Source: Candidatus Bathyarchaeota archaeon (lineage in GTDB: Archaea > Thermoproteota > Bathyarchaeia > Bathyarchaeales > DTEX01). Taken from it: a stretch of 14,670 nt of DNA. The translations under genes and the position numbers were made by a program. This document shows positions 5,955 to 12,397 of the stretch, in pieces. Every line of letters begins with the position of its first letter. The first letter of the stretch is position 1. The DNA is taken from positions 1 through 14,670 of the forward strand of contig JAGGZB010000126.1 in the NCBI GenBank assembly GCA_021162225.1, in the 5' to 3' direction. The notes under the pieces were generated by a model, which worked only from the letters and a program-made list of their open reading frames with translations, made no database searches and was not told the origin of the DNA.

Positions 5955-6512
5955 ACGTCGAAAGAAAAAGATATTCTCACACGAAAGGTTAATCTCCTCT
6001 TAAAATTTAGAGAGTATGAAGTGGTGAGTGAAAGCCAAGATAAATACTTCAAGGACCTCGATGTGGTGGCTAAGCGTGATGGAAAGAAGATTTTAATTCG
6101 AATAATTCAAGAAACGAAGCTGCTCTCAGGGAAGGTTGGCGTCCGACAGGTCAGAAAGATGAAGGAAAAAATGGATAAGGAAGGATATGAAAAAGGCATA
6201 CTCATCGGTTCTAGCTTTTCTTACTCGGCGAAGAATGAGGCAAAAGCCAAAGGAATAGAGATAATTAAAGCCTCAAGTATACCACCATTTAACATATTCG
6301 AACATGAATTAGTCCCCAAACACGAAATTTTAAGCGAAGAAGAACGTGAAGAACTATTGAAGAAATATAATATTCGTCCATACCAGATACCGCATATAAA
6401 GAGAACCGACCCGACAGTCTTCCTCATAGGAGCTAAGCCTGGCGACATAATCAAGATTATTCGTAAGAGCCCAACAGCGGGAGTATACGTGACCTATCGA
6501 TACGTCGTATAG
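5955..6512 (+). CDS. rpoH: RNA polymerase subunit H (Rpb5) with N-terminal nuclease-fold domain
   Basis: The C-terminal 70 residues are textbook RpoH/RPB5: HELVPKHEILSEEE, then YNIRPYQIPHIKRTDP and KPGDIIKIIRKSPTAG, ending in a final tyrosine-rich strand. Archaeal RpoH normally consists of that part only. Here about 115 residues precede it, including KYFKDLDVVAKRDGKKIL, IRIIQETK, KVGVRQVRKM and GILIGSSFSYSAKNEAKAKG, the pattern of Mrr/restriction-endonuclease-like domains. Eukaryotic Rpb5 has the same order (a nuclease-fold jaw domain, then the RPB5 core). Conventional GTG starts at 6021/6024 would cut off the first helix. The frame stays open and coding-like back to 5952, and ACG at 5955 lies 6-7 nt after GAGAGGGAT, so it is the best start I can see. 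The gene is not beside rpoB/rpoA here. cofE follows after 102 nt on the same strand. Confidence 0.9.
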   Translation, partial: TSKEKDILTRKVNLLLKFREYEVVSESQDKYFKDLDVVAKRDGKKILIRIIQETKLLSGKVGVRQVRKMKEKMDKEGYEKGILIGSSFSYSAKNEAKAKGIEIIKASSIPPFNIFEHELVPKHEILSEEEREELLKKYNIRPYQIPHIKRTDPTVFLIGAKPGDIIKIIRKSPTAGVYVTYRYVV

Positions 6513-6614
6513 ACCCCCTTTCCAACAATCTTTCCTGATTAACTCTGTCATTCTACTACTAAAGAAAATCAGCGCTAAAAAGATCAACAAAAGAAATATG
6601 GAGAGTAAATAGGC

Positions 6615-7373
6615 ATGCGCATAATTAAGATTATTCCCATTTTAAACATTCCAATAATAAAAGAAAATGATGATCTTGCCTACTTAATCTGTAAAGCAGC
6701 GGAAAAACAGGGCACCCCTCTCCAAAATGGAGATATACTCGTGATAACACATGTCGTAGTTTCACGGGCTGAAGGAAACATAGTGAATCTTGATGAGGTT
6801 GAGCCGTCAGAATTCGCGAGGAATATAGCCACGGAATACAACAGAGACCCAGCGCTCATCGAAGTTGTTCTAAGAGAATCGAAATCTATAGTTCGAATGG
6901 GTGAAGGACATATAATCTCAGAGACTCGGCACGGATTTATTTGCGCTAATGCTGGAGTTGATAAATCGAATGTTCCCGGTGAGCGAAACGTAGCACCGTT
7001 ACCAAGAGATCCAGATGAATCCGCACGAAGAATACGGCGGAGAATAAAAGAGATTACTGGCAATGACGTAGCCGTGATAATCTCTGATACTCATGGACGA
7101 GCGCTACGTAGAGGAGAAATAAACATCGCCATCGGCGTTGCTGGAATAAAACCTATTCGTGACAGAAGAAAAGAAAGAGACCTCTTCGGTTATACTTTAA
7201 AAATAAAACAGACAGCCGTAGCTGATGAGTTATGCTCAGCAGCCGAGCTTGTAATAGGACAAGCCAATGAGGGAATACCAGCCGCCATCATAAGAGGATA
7301 TCCATACGAAAGATCCGAGAACACCTCAGCCCGCGAACTAATATGGCCTAAGGAGAAAGCCCTATTCATTTAG
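6615..7373 (+). CDS. cofE: Coenzyme F420-0:L-glutamate ligase
   Basis: CofE adds one or more gamma-linked L-glutamates to F420-0 using GTP, the last stage of coenzyme F420 synthesis. The 252-residue length is usual for archaeal, single-domain CofE (bacterial FbiB carries an extra domain). Visible family motifs are VITHVVVSRAEGNIVNL at about 43-59, GFICANAGVDKSNV at 107-120, SDTHGRALRRGEINIAIGVA at 157-176, and D-x2-GYTLKIKQTAVADELCSAA with the catalytic-loop acids near 190-210. A GGAGAG at 6600-6605 lies 9 nt before the ATG. It ends one base before the converging mobA-like gene. With the RimK-type ligase next door it suggests a glutamylated-cofactor neighbourhood and an F420-using host. Confidence 0.94.
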   Translation: MRIIKIIPILNIPIIKENDDLAYLICKAAEKQGTPLQNGDILVITHVVVSRAEGNIVNLDEVEPSEFARNIATEYNRDPALIEVVLRESKSIVRMGEGHIISETRHGFICANAGVDKSNVPGERNVAPLPRDPDESARRIRRRIKEITGNDVAVIISDTHGRALRRGEINIAIGVAGIKPIRDRRKERDLFGYTLKIKQTAVADELCSAAELVIGQANEGIPAAIIRGYPYERSENTSARELIWPKEKALFI

Positions 7374-7374
7374 C

Positions 7375-8043
7375 CTACTTGAAGCGCCTCTTAAAAAACG
7401 CAACATTGCTCCGCATCCTTTTCATAAGGCGACTTGCCTTCTCCAGGTCTAGCGGCGCATTAACATTAAAGAACGTCAAGAGCTCTCGATCAATCTCTCT
7501 AAGAGCCAATGTTGAAAAGTATCTAATTCTACGAAGATGGGAAACCATCGATCGCATTCTCAACTCGCCCTCAAGGACAGCTTCTTCAGATGCTTTAAGA
7601 CCGGCCTCTGTGCGATAGACCGCTTGGAGAGGTTCGATGTAGCCGTTTGGCCATCTCGGTATAGTGGCATTTACATTGGATGTCGCCTCGAACAATAGCT
7701 CGATTATATCTTTAGAGATGAATGGGGTATCACAAGGTAATAAGAGTGAATACATGCCTTTAGCATGGGTAAAGCCTGTTAATGCACCGATGAGAGGAGA
7801 ATGCTTATTCTCCAAGTCTATTAGGACCTCCGTCTCCTTGGGAAGAACTCTTAAATATGCCTCTTTCTGCTTGGACGACGCGACCACCACTATGACTTCA
7901 TCTACCAGATCCTTAACTCTATCAATGACGTGCATGACAAGAGGTTTTCCAGCAAGATTTACTAATCCCTTATTGCATCCGAATCTTTCAGCCGTTCCTC
8001 CGGCGAGAATTATACCCGTCCTTTCGACATATCTACTCTTCAT
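7375..8043 (-). CDS. MobA-like molybdenum cofactor nucleotidyltransferase
   Basis: This 222-residue Rossmann-type nucleotidyltransferase resembles MobA, which attaches GMP to molybdopterin. The nucleotide-binding loop is GIILAGGTAERFGCNKGLV (about 10-28, K25). SPLIGALTGF, the metal-binding LLPCDTPFI with D105, IEPLQAVYR and the late FFNVNAPLDLEKA are all in the MobA order. The last 15 residues are a basic tail. CofC, the F420-pathway enzyme with a related fold, begins quite differently, so I do not call it that despite the F420 neighbours. The ATG at 8043 overlaps the stop of the upstream gene as TAATG, implying translational coupling. Related MobA-like proteins with other nucleotide substrates cannot be excluded. 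Confidence 0.83.
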   Translation of the reverse strand: MKSRYVERTGIILAGGTAERFGCNKGLVNLAGKPLVMHVIDRVKDLVDEVIVVVASSKQKEAYLRVLPKETEVLIDLENKHSPLIGALTGFTHAKGMYSLLLPCDTPFISKDIIELLFEATSNVNATIPRWPNGYIEPLQAVYRTEAGLKASEEAVLEGELRMRSMVSHLRRIRYFSTLALREIDRELLTFFNVNAPLDLEKASRLMKRMRSNVAFFKRRFK

Positions 8044-8939
8044 TAATCCTTCCCAGTCTTGCTTAGAACATACCTAGCAATTTCATCGGCGATATTTATT
8101 TTTGTTACGGTTTGCAATCCCTTCCAGCCTGGTTGACTATTAACTTCCACTATTACAGGACCCTTACTAGTCTGTAGAATATCTACTCCAGCTAATTCAC
8201 ATCCCAAAATCTCAGCGGCTCTCACAGCTATCTCCTTAATTTCAGAGGGAGGATCATAATGCACAGGCTCTGCTCCAAGGCTTATGTTTGTCTTCCAAGA
8301 AGAGGCAACTCTCTTCATTGAAGCTATAACTTTATTACCTAAGACCAGCAATCGAAGGTCATAGTATCCGTGCGGAACAAACTCCTGAATATAGAGCACT
8401 TGATGATTAAAGTCAAGCGCTCGAAAGATCCTTTCCGCTATATTCGGATCCGAGATCCTCGTAGAGCCTATGCCTCGAGATCCAAAGATAGGTTTAATAA
8501 CTACATCTCCGCCCAGCTCTTTAAAGGCTGAAAGAGCAACGCTAGCGCTTTCAGCTACTAACGTTTTAGGAACTTGAAGACCATTCTCCTCAAGCAGAGA
8601 TAGAGCGTAGTATTTGTCAACTGCCCGTTCAATCGCTAATGGATTGTTCAGCAAATACATGCCAAGCCTATGAAGCCTATGAAGTATATCCATTCGGAAG
8701 ATTATCTCTTCAAGTGAGCCTCTACCTATTGAACGCACTATTACAGCGCTTAGCTCTGTTAATAGATCAACTTCATTAATTGAGAATTCTGGCTTAAATC
8801 CAACCCTAGCAGCTATATCTTGAAAACGAAAGCATATAGACTTGACGTTAAGCTTATTAAATGCCCTTCTTAGCTGCATGGAACACCAGGAATCTTTGTT
8901 ACGCGTTAATATACCAATCTTCAATTTGAAGAATCCCAT
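8043..8939 (-). CDS. RimK-type ATP-grasp alpha-L-glutamate ligase (CofF/MptN-like)
   Basis: This 298-residue ATP-grasp protein belongs to the RimK/CofF/MptN group, which couples ATP hydrolysis to adding glutamate to a carboxyl acceptor. Landmarks are GRGSLEEIIFRMDILHRL at about 72-89, a NNPLAIERAVDKY linker at 98-110, the phosphate-binding loop KPIFGSRGIGS at 149-159, a QEFVP hinge at 185-189, R210 and SWKTNISLGA at 214-223, and Mg ligands in GVDIL (D253) and EVNSQPGW (E265, N267). Proximity to cofE suggests alpha-glutamylation of F420 (CofF) or of a tetrahydromethanopterin-type pterin (MptN). The acceptor is inferred, not shown. The ATG at 8939 is exactly 26 nt from a TATA centre, so it is probably leaderless. 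Confidence 0.85.
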   Translation of the reverse strand: MGFFKLKIGILTRNKDSWCSMQLRRAFNKLNVKSICFRFQDIAARVGFKPEFSINEVDLLTELSAVIVRSIGRGSLEEIIFRMDILHRLHRLGMYLLNNPLAIERAVDKYYALSLLEENGLQVPKTLVAESASVALSAFKELGGDVVIKPIFGSRGIGSTRISDPNIAERIFRALDFNHQVLYIQEFVPHGYYDLRLLVLGNKVIASMKRVASSWKTNISLGAEPVHYDPPSEIKEIAVRAAEILGCELAGVDILQTSKGPVIVEVNSQPGWKGLQTVTKINIADEIARYVLSKTGKD

Positions 8940-8960
8940 AAAAAGATCTTTAAGGGAATC

Positions 8961-8969
8961 TAATTATAA
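8961..8969 (-). promoter_or_regulatory. TATA box for the rimK-like - mobA-like operon
   Basis: The minus strand reads TTTATAATTAG, centred 26 nt before the ATG at 8939, which predicts a leaderless mRNA. There is no SD. Confidence 0.55.
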
Positions 8970-8993
8970 AATAGAGAAAAATAAAGTTGATAT

Positions 8994-9392
8994 TTATTTC
9001 TCCTGTTGCTTCAGCCAGTTCGCAGCTTTCCTGATGATAGCATTCGAAGACATATCAATTACTGGAACTATCATTTTTTCTTTTGTTTCGATGACGGGCT
9101 TATAATCCTCCATAAATGCGTATCCAACCATAGTCCAATAGACCCTTCCCTTCTCAACAAGTTCCTTAGCAGCGGTATCGGTTGATGATGGAAGCAGAAA
9201 ATACAAGATCAGAACTCCCTCAGCCCAGTAGAGCCCAGAAGGCTTTCCTCCGGAAATTATAGATGCAAAACGTGCTAAATCATCAGGCGAGTTGAAACGA
9301 GTCTTATTTAAGATCACTATCTCCTTGAAAGGCTGATAAGTAATGGAAATCTCGTCTCCACACAATCTGAATCCCATCCGCGAAATAAACAT
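8994..9392 (-). CDS. Hypothetical protein, 132 residues
   Basis: I do not recognise this protein. It is a compact alpha/beta protein without signal peptide or membrane segments. The beta-rich N-terminus (MGFRLCGDEISITYQPFKEI) leads to a helix (SPDDLARFASIISGG) and aromatic-rich strands (GLYWAEGVLILYFLLP, YWTMVGYAFMEDYKPV), and it ends in a basic helix (AIIRKAANWLKQQEK). A TTG at 9395 and ATGs at 9392 and 9377 are possible starts. I chose 9392 because a TATA-like ATATAAAA on the minus strand (9413-9420) is centred about 26 nt upstream, the same leaderless layout as its neighbours. It is transcribed on the same strand as, and 47 nt after, the methylthiotransferase gene. Codon use matches the surroundings, so I take it as real. 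Confidence 0.7.
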   Translation of the reverse strand: MFISRMGFRLCGDEISITYQPFKEIVILNKTRFNSPDDLARFASIISGGKPSGLYWAEGVLILYFLLPSSTDTAAKELVEKGRVYWTMVGYAFMEDYKPVIETKEKMIVPVIDMSSNAIIRKAANWLKQQEK

Positions 9393-9412
9393 CAATAATG
9401 AAATCTTCAGCC

Positions 9413-9425
9413 TTTTATATTTTAT
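9413..9425 (-). promoter_or_regulatory. TATA box for the 8994-9392 gene
   Basis: The minus strand reads TTTATAAAATATAAAAGG in the 47-nt gap after the methylthiotransferase stop. The downstream half is centred 26 nt before the ATG at 9392. Confidence 0.5.
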
Positions 9426-9439
9426 AAATAGTAGACTTC

Positions 9440-10804
9440 TTAAATTCTGGTTTCCAGAATATCGGCTTCTAGATACGTTGGAAAAGCTCTAGTAACTCTA
9501 ACTTTAAGGAATCTGCCAATAAGATTCTTGTTACTCTTCACTACTATAGGCTTGTAAGCAAAGTTTCTTCCAATCCAAGAGGAACCCCTGCCCTTCTCGT
9601 CAACTAATATTTCTCCCTCCCAACCGATCCATTCCTCATTTCTTTTCCAAGAGATTCTTCTCACGACCTCGGATAGCCTTCGGCTTCTACTCTTAATCAA
9701 TTTAACATTCAGCTGCCTCATCTTCTCAGCTGGTGTTCCAGGTCTCGGAAAGAACCTTGAAATATTAACTATGTCTGGTTTTACCTCTTCAACTAGGCGA
9801 ATTGTATTTTCGAATGCTCTTGAGTCTTCTCCGGGGAAACCGCATATGATATCAGTAGCTAGGGTTAACTTCGGAACTTCCTTACGGAAGATCTCGACTA
9901 TCTCTTTAAATTCCCTAACACTGTATCCTCTATTCATTCTTCTTAATACCTCATCATCTCCGCTTTGAACTGGCAGATGAAGAAAATTGAAGATTTTTTT
10001 ATTTTTGAAAGAATCCACAAGATCAGGGAGAATTTTTAAAACATGACGGGGGTTCATCATTCCCACTCTAATTAAGAATCTTCCGGGAACTTCGCAGCAC
10101 TCCCTCAGTAGCTCGGCTAGGTTTGTATCGATATCTGCGCCGTAGGCTCCGCAATCTTGTGAAGTAAGCCATATCTCTTTAACACCATCCGAAACGGCTT
10201 CTTTAACCCTCCTAGTTATAGTCTTCATAGGAAATGAGTAAAGTCGGCCTCTAGCGAATCTTACACAACAATAGGCACAGCTACCCAGGCATCCCTCTGA
10301 GATCAAGACTATTCCTATTACCTTATTAGTGCGATAAATTGGAAGATCCAGCTTCGGGGGGACAATATCAGAAAAGAAGATTACTCCTCGCTTACCCTTT
10401 CGAGCGAGTCTCGCCGCATCGACTATTCTATCAACACTTCTAGGATCAAGCATAACTGCAAAATTCGGAGCAGCCTTCTGAACCGCCTTAATATTGATGC
10501 GAGGTAAGCAGCCAGCTATGATGAGCGGCTTACCTAGACGACTCAAGCAACGTATTCTCTCAAAGATGCGATCCTCAGTTGGCTTCTTAACTCCGCACGT
10601 ATTAATCAGAAGGATATCCGCCTTTTCAGGATCGGTGGCTAATCTGTACCCTTCTTTTATCAATTGCCCGAGCATTACTTCCATATCGAATCTGTTGGCC
10701 GCGCATCCGTAGTTTTCAGCATAAATATATACTGTTTCCCGAGGCATTATTGAATGGTTATCCGTATAAATTTCAGATATTTTTCGCCGCTCTTTTATCA
10801 ACAT
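9440..10804 (-). CDS. tRNA t6A37 methylthiotransferase (MtaB/CDKAL1 type)
   Basis: This radical-SAM enzyme converts t6A37 to ms2t6A37 in tRNA. The MTTase N-terminal domain carries three cluster cysteines (C15 in NYGCAANRFD, C51 in INTCGV, C80 in AGCLP, counted from the internal Met of MPRETV). The radical-SAM motif C153-x3-C157-x2-C160 is in EGCLGSCAYC, followed by LPVQSGDDEVLRRMNRGY. The last roughly 60 residues are a TRAM RNA-binding domain. Length and motif set fit the archaeal/eukaryal CDKAL1 group rather than MiaB. Start: family members begin near ATG 10747, but the strong minus-strand TATA (10831-10840) predicts transcription from about 10810 with in-frame ATG at 10804. That adds 19 residues, so I give the longer form, with the start uncertain. 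Confidence 0.92.
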   Translation of the reverse strand: MLIKERRKISEIYTDNHSIMPRETVYIYAENYGCAANRFDMEVMLGQLIKEGYRLATDPEKADILLINTCGVKKPTEDRIFERIRCLSRLGKPLIIAGCLPRINIKAVQKAAPNFAVMLDPRSVDRIVDAARLARKGKRGVIFFSDIVPPKLDLPIYRTNKVIGIVLISEGCLGSCAYCCVRFARGRLYSFPMKTITRRVKEAVSDGVKEIWLTSQDCGAYGADIDTNLAELLRECCEVPGRFLIRVGMMNPRHVLKILPDLVDSFKNKKIFNFLHLPVQSGDDEVLRRMNRGYSVREFKEIVEIFRKEVPKLTLATDIICGFPGEDSRAFENTIRLVEEVKPDIVNISRFFPRPGTPAEKMRQLNVKLIKSRSRRLSEVVRRISWKRNEEWIGWEGEILVDEKGRGSSWIGRNFAYKPIVVKSNKNLIGRFLKVRVTRAFPTYLEADILETRI

Positions 10805-10830
10805 AATCAAGAAAGCGTTAAGGGATCTCT

Positions 10831-10841
10831 GATATAAATAC
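10831..10841 (-). promoter_or_regulatory. TATA box for the methylthiotransferase gene
   Basis: The minus strand reads GGTATTTATATC. Its centre is about 26 nt from 10810, pointing to a transcript that starts a few bases before the in-frame ATG at 10804. A weaker TTTATAC at 10764-10770 lies too close to ATG 10747 to serve it well. Confidence 0.5.
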
Positions 10842-10989
10842 CACTTCTCATATAAATTGTGATGAAAAATAGGATAACATCAATCCCTAAAAACATGGTT
10901 TTACACGAATAAGAGAGAGGCATGAAATAAATAAATAGAAAAACTTAAAAGATCATTGCACATTCATATTTGAAACATATTTATTTCAT

Positions 10990-10997
10990 ATTATATA
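10990..10997 (+). promoter_or_regulatory. TATA box for the RHH-ftsZ operon
   Basis: The box ATTATATA in CATATTATATACG predicts a transcription start near 11019, in the middle of the 11005-11030 palindrome. The next start codon is 11046, with an SD, so this operon has a short leader. Confidence 0.55.
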
Positions 10998-11004
10998 CGT
11001 ATTT

Positions 11005-11030
11005 AGGCTTCTTCTAATGAAAAGAAGCCT
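11005..11030. promoter_or_regulatory. Palindrome on the predicted start site, possible RHH operator
   Basis: AGGCTTCTT (11005-11013) and AAGAAGCCT (11022-11030) form a perfect 9-bp inverted repeat with an 8-nt centre. It covers the transcription start expected from the TATA box and lies just before the SD (GGTGA, 11036-11040). RHH dimers bind such inverted sites, so autoregulation of the operon is plausible. It could instead be a leader hairpin or a terminator-like stem, but it lacks a following T run. Confidence 0.5.
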
Positions 11031-11045
11031 CACACGGTGATAGAA

Positions 11046-11210
11046 ATGAAGCTCATAACGATATATCTTCCTGAACCGTACTTGGAAGCTCTTGATAAGC
11101 TCGTTGAGAGACGTTATTACCCGCATAGAGCAGAAGCAATCAGAGTGGCCATACGAGATTTAATCTCAAGTGAACTCTGGGGAAGAGAGAAGGATGACAA
11201 GGATAGCTGA
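11046..11210 (+). CDS. cdrS: Ribbon-helix-helix regulator upstream of ftsZ (CdrS-like)
   Basis: This 54-residue protein opens with the DNA-contacting strand MKLITIYLPEPYLEALDKLV, then has ERRYYPHRAEAIRVAIRDLI, the RHH/CopG helix-turn-helix pair, and a charged tail. RHH proteins dimerise and insert the paired N-terminal strands in the DNA major groove. In haloarchaea a short RHH protein, CdrS, lies directly before ftsZ2 in one operon and controls division genes. Gene order and size match here, so I use that name by analogy. The SD GGTGAT is 5 nt before the ATG. Its last 17 bases overlap the start of ftsZ in another frame, implying coupled translation. A palindrome on the predicted transcription start could be its own operator. 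Confidence 0.82.
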   Translation: MKLITIYLPEPYLEALDKLVERRYYPHRAEAIRVAIRDLISSELWGREKDDKDS

Positions 11211-12294
11211 TAGGGCTTTTCAGTTCATGTGGGAAGAAGCCGTCTCCTACGGGATCCAAGATCCAGGCCACTGCCGAATAATGGTCTTGGGCGTTGGCGG
11301 AGCTGGCAACAACACGGTGAATCGATTAATGGAATCCGGAGATGTAAGTGCTGAGTGCGTAGCTATAAACACGGATATGCAGCATCTAAAGGTTATACAT
11401 GCACACCAGAAGATCTTGATAGGTGAGAAATTGACGCATGGACTAGGTTCCGGAGGAGATCCGGAAGTCGGAAAAGCCGCAATCATGGAGTCGGCCAAGC
11501 ATGTGGAGAAGATTCTAGAAGGCGTAGACATCGCATTTATCACCGCTGGCCTGGGAGGCGGAACAGGTACTGGGGCCTCACCAGTTATCGCACGAATAGC
11601 ACGTGAGAAAGGAGCAATAGTTGTAGGCGTCGTCACGATGCCCTTCAAGATCGAGAAGGGAAGAATAGCCTATGCTATTAAAGGCTTGACTGAGATGAGA
11701 AGAGAATGTGACACAGTAATAGTCATAGATAACAACAAGCTAATGAGAATGGTTCCGCATCTTCCAATAAATGAAGCCTTCAAAGTAGGTGATAGCGTAC
11801 TCGCAAATATGATAAAGGGAATAACAGAGATCATAGCGGCTCCAAGCCTCATTAACCTAGACTTCGCGGACTTCAGAACAATAGTGAAGAAGGGAGGAGT
11901 AGCTGTTGCCGGCGTTGGAGAATCAAGCGCTCCTAATAGAGCTGAGGATGCTGTGCAGAAGGCACTAAGCATGCCTCTGCTTGATGTCGATTATGTCGGG
12001 GCAAAAGGAGCCCTCATACATGTTGCTGGAGACGAAAAGATGACGATTGACGAAGCTAACAGAGTAGGTGAAATAGTCTCGCAAATGATGAGCGATGACG
12101 CTCTGGTCATATGGGGTGCGAGAGTGAATCCAGAGATGAATGGAAAATTGAGAGTCACACTAGTTTTGACAGGCGTACGCTCACAATACCTACTAAGCGG
12201 CTACGGAACCGAGACCCCAGAGATATACCAGCTGGACGGAGACGATAACCCGGAAAAACCAGTTAACCTCGACATAAATCTGTACAAACTTTAA
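11194..12294 (+). CDS. ftsZ: Cell division protein FtsZ
   Basis: FtsZ is the tubulin-like GTPase that forms the division ring. From the chosen start (366 residues) one sees MVLGVGGAGNNTV at about 30-42, AINTD at 57-61, the tubulin signature GLGGGTGTGASP at 119-130, and the T7 synergy loop NLDFADFRTIV at 221-231, all intact, so an active GTPase is expected. The tail is linker-like, ending VNLDINLYKL, a short basic-hydrophobic peptide like those through which archaeal FtsZ binds SepF. ATG at 11194 follows a purine-rich GGGGAAGAGAGAAGG. The GTG at 11170 is in frame but lacks an SD and would lengthen the overlap with the RHH gene. No sepF or second ftsZ is visible nearby. Confidence 0.96.
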   Translation: MTRIADRAFQFMWEEAVSYGIQDPGHCRIMVLGVGGAGNNTVNRLMESGDVSAECVAINTDMQHLKVIHAHQKILIGEKLTHGLGSGGDPEVGKAAIMESAKHVEKILEGVDIAFITAGLGGGTGTGASPVIARIAREKGAIVVGVVTMPFKIEKGRIAYAIKGLTEMRRECDTVIVIDNNKLMRMVPHLPINEAFKVGDSVLANMIKGITEIIAAPSLINLDFADFRTIVKKGGVAVAGVGESSAPNRAEDAVQKALSMPLLDVDYVGAKGALIHVAGDEKMTIDEANRVGEIVSQMMSDDALVIWGARVNPEMNGKLRVTLVLTGVRSQYLLSGYGTETPEIYQLDGDDNPEKPVNLDINLYKL

Positions 12295-12300
12295 AGACTC

Positions 12301-12312
12301 TCCCTTTTTTCT
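12301..12312 (+). terminator. T-rich terminator after ftsZ
   Basis: A pyrimidine-rich TCCCTTTTTTCT starts 7 nt after the ftsZ stop. Archaeal polymerase terminates at such T runs without a hairpin. On the minus strand, TATTTTTTAG (12354-12363) downstream of metG could do the same for that gene. Confidence 0.4.
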
Positions 12313-12397
12313 CGTATAGAACTTTCATAAATATGCAATAAGCTTTCACCTTTCTAAAAAATATAGAAATAACTCCTTACTTGGCTTTTGGATCAAA

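Larger units (their letters stand above)
10842..11045. other. Intergenic region between divergent promoters
   Basis: This AT-rich spacer separates the methylthiotransferase and RHH-ftsZ promoters. I see no ORF longer than 17 codons and no RNA gene. Its right end holds the ftsZ-operon TATA box and the palindrome, listed separately. Confidence 0.6.

Noticed and set aside
5913..5990. A 25-residue ORF (MFFVLVSFLARG) before rpoH
   Set aside because: Its ATG precedes the transcription start predicted from the TATA box and it has no SD.
6021..6512. RpoH starting at GTG 6021
   Set aside because: The same frame upstream encodes a plausible helix of the N-terminal domain, and a TATA box with a purine-rich SD-like site lies farther upstream. 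I kept GTG only as a fallback.
7375..8043. CofC (2-phospho-L-lactate guanylyltransferase) for the F420 pathway
   Set aside because: The N-terminal loop LAGGTAERFG and the NVNAPLDL motif are MobA-type. CofC has a different N-terminus.
11670..11972. Long open frames opposite ftsZ and other genes
   Set aside because: They lie antisense to strongly recognised genes and show no family motifs, so I read them as shadows.
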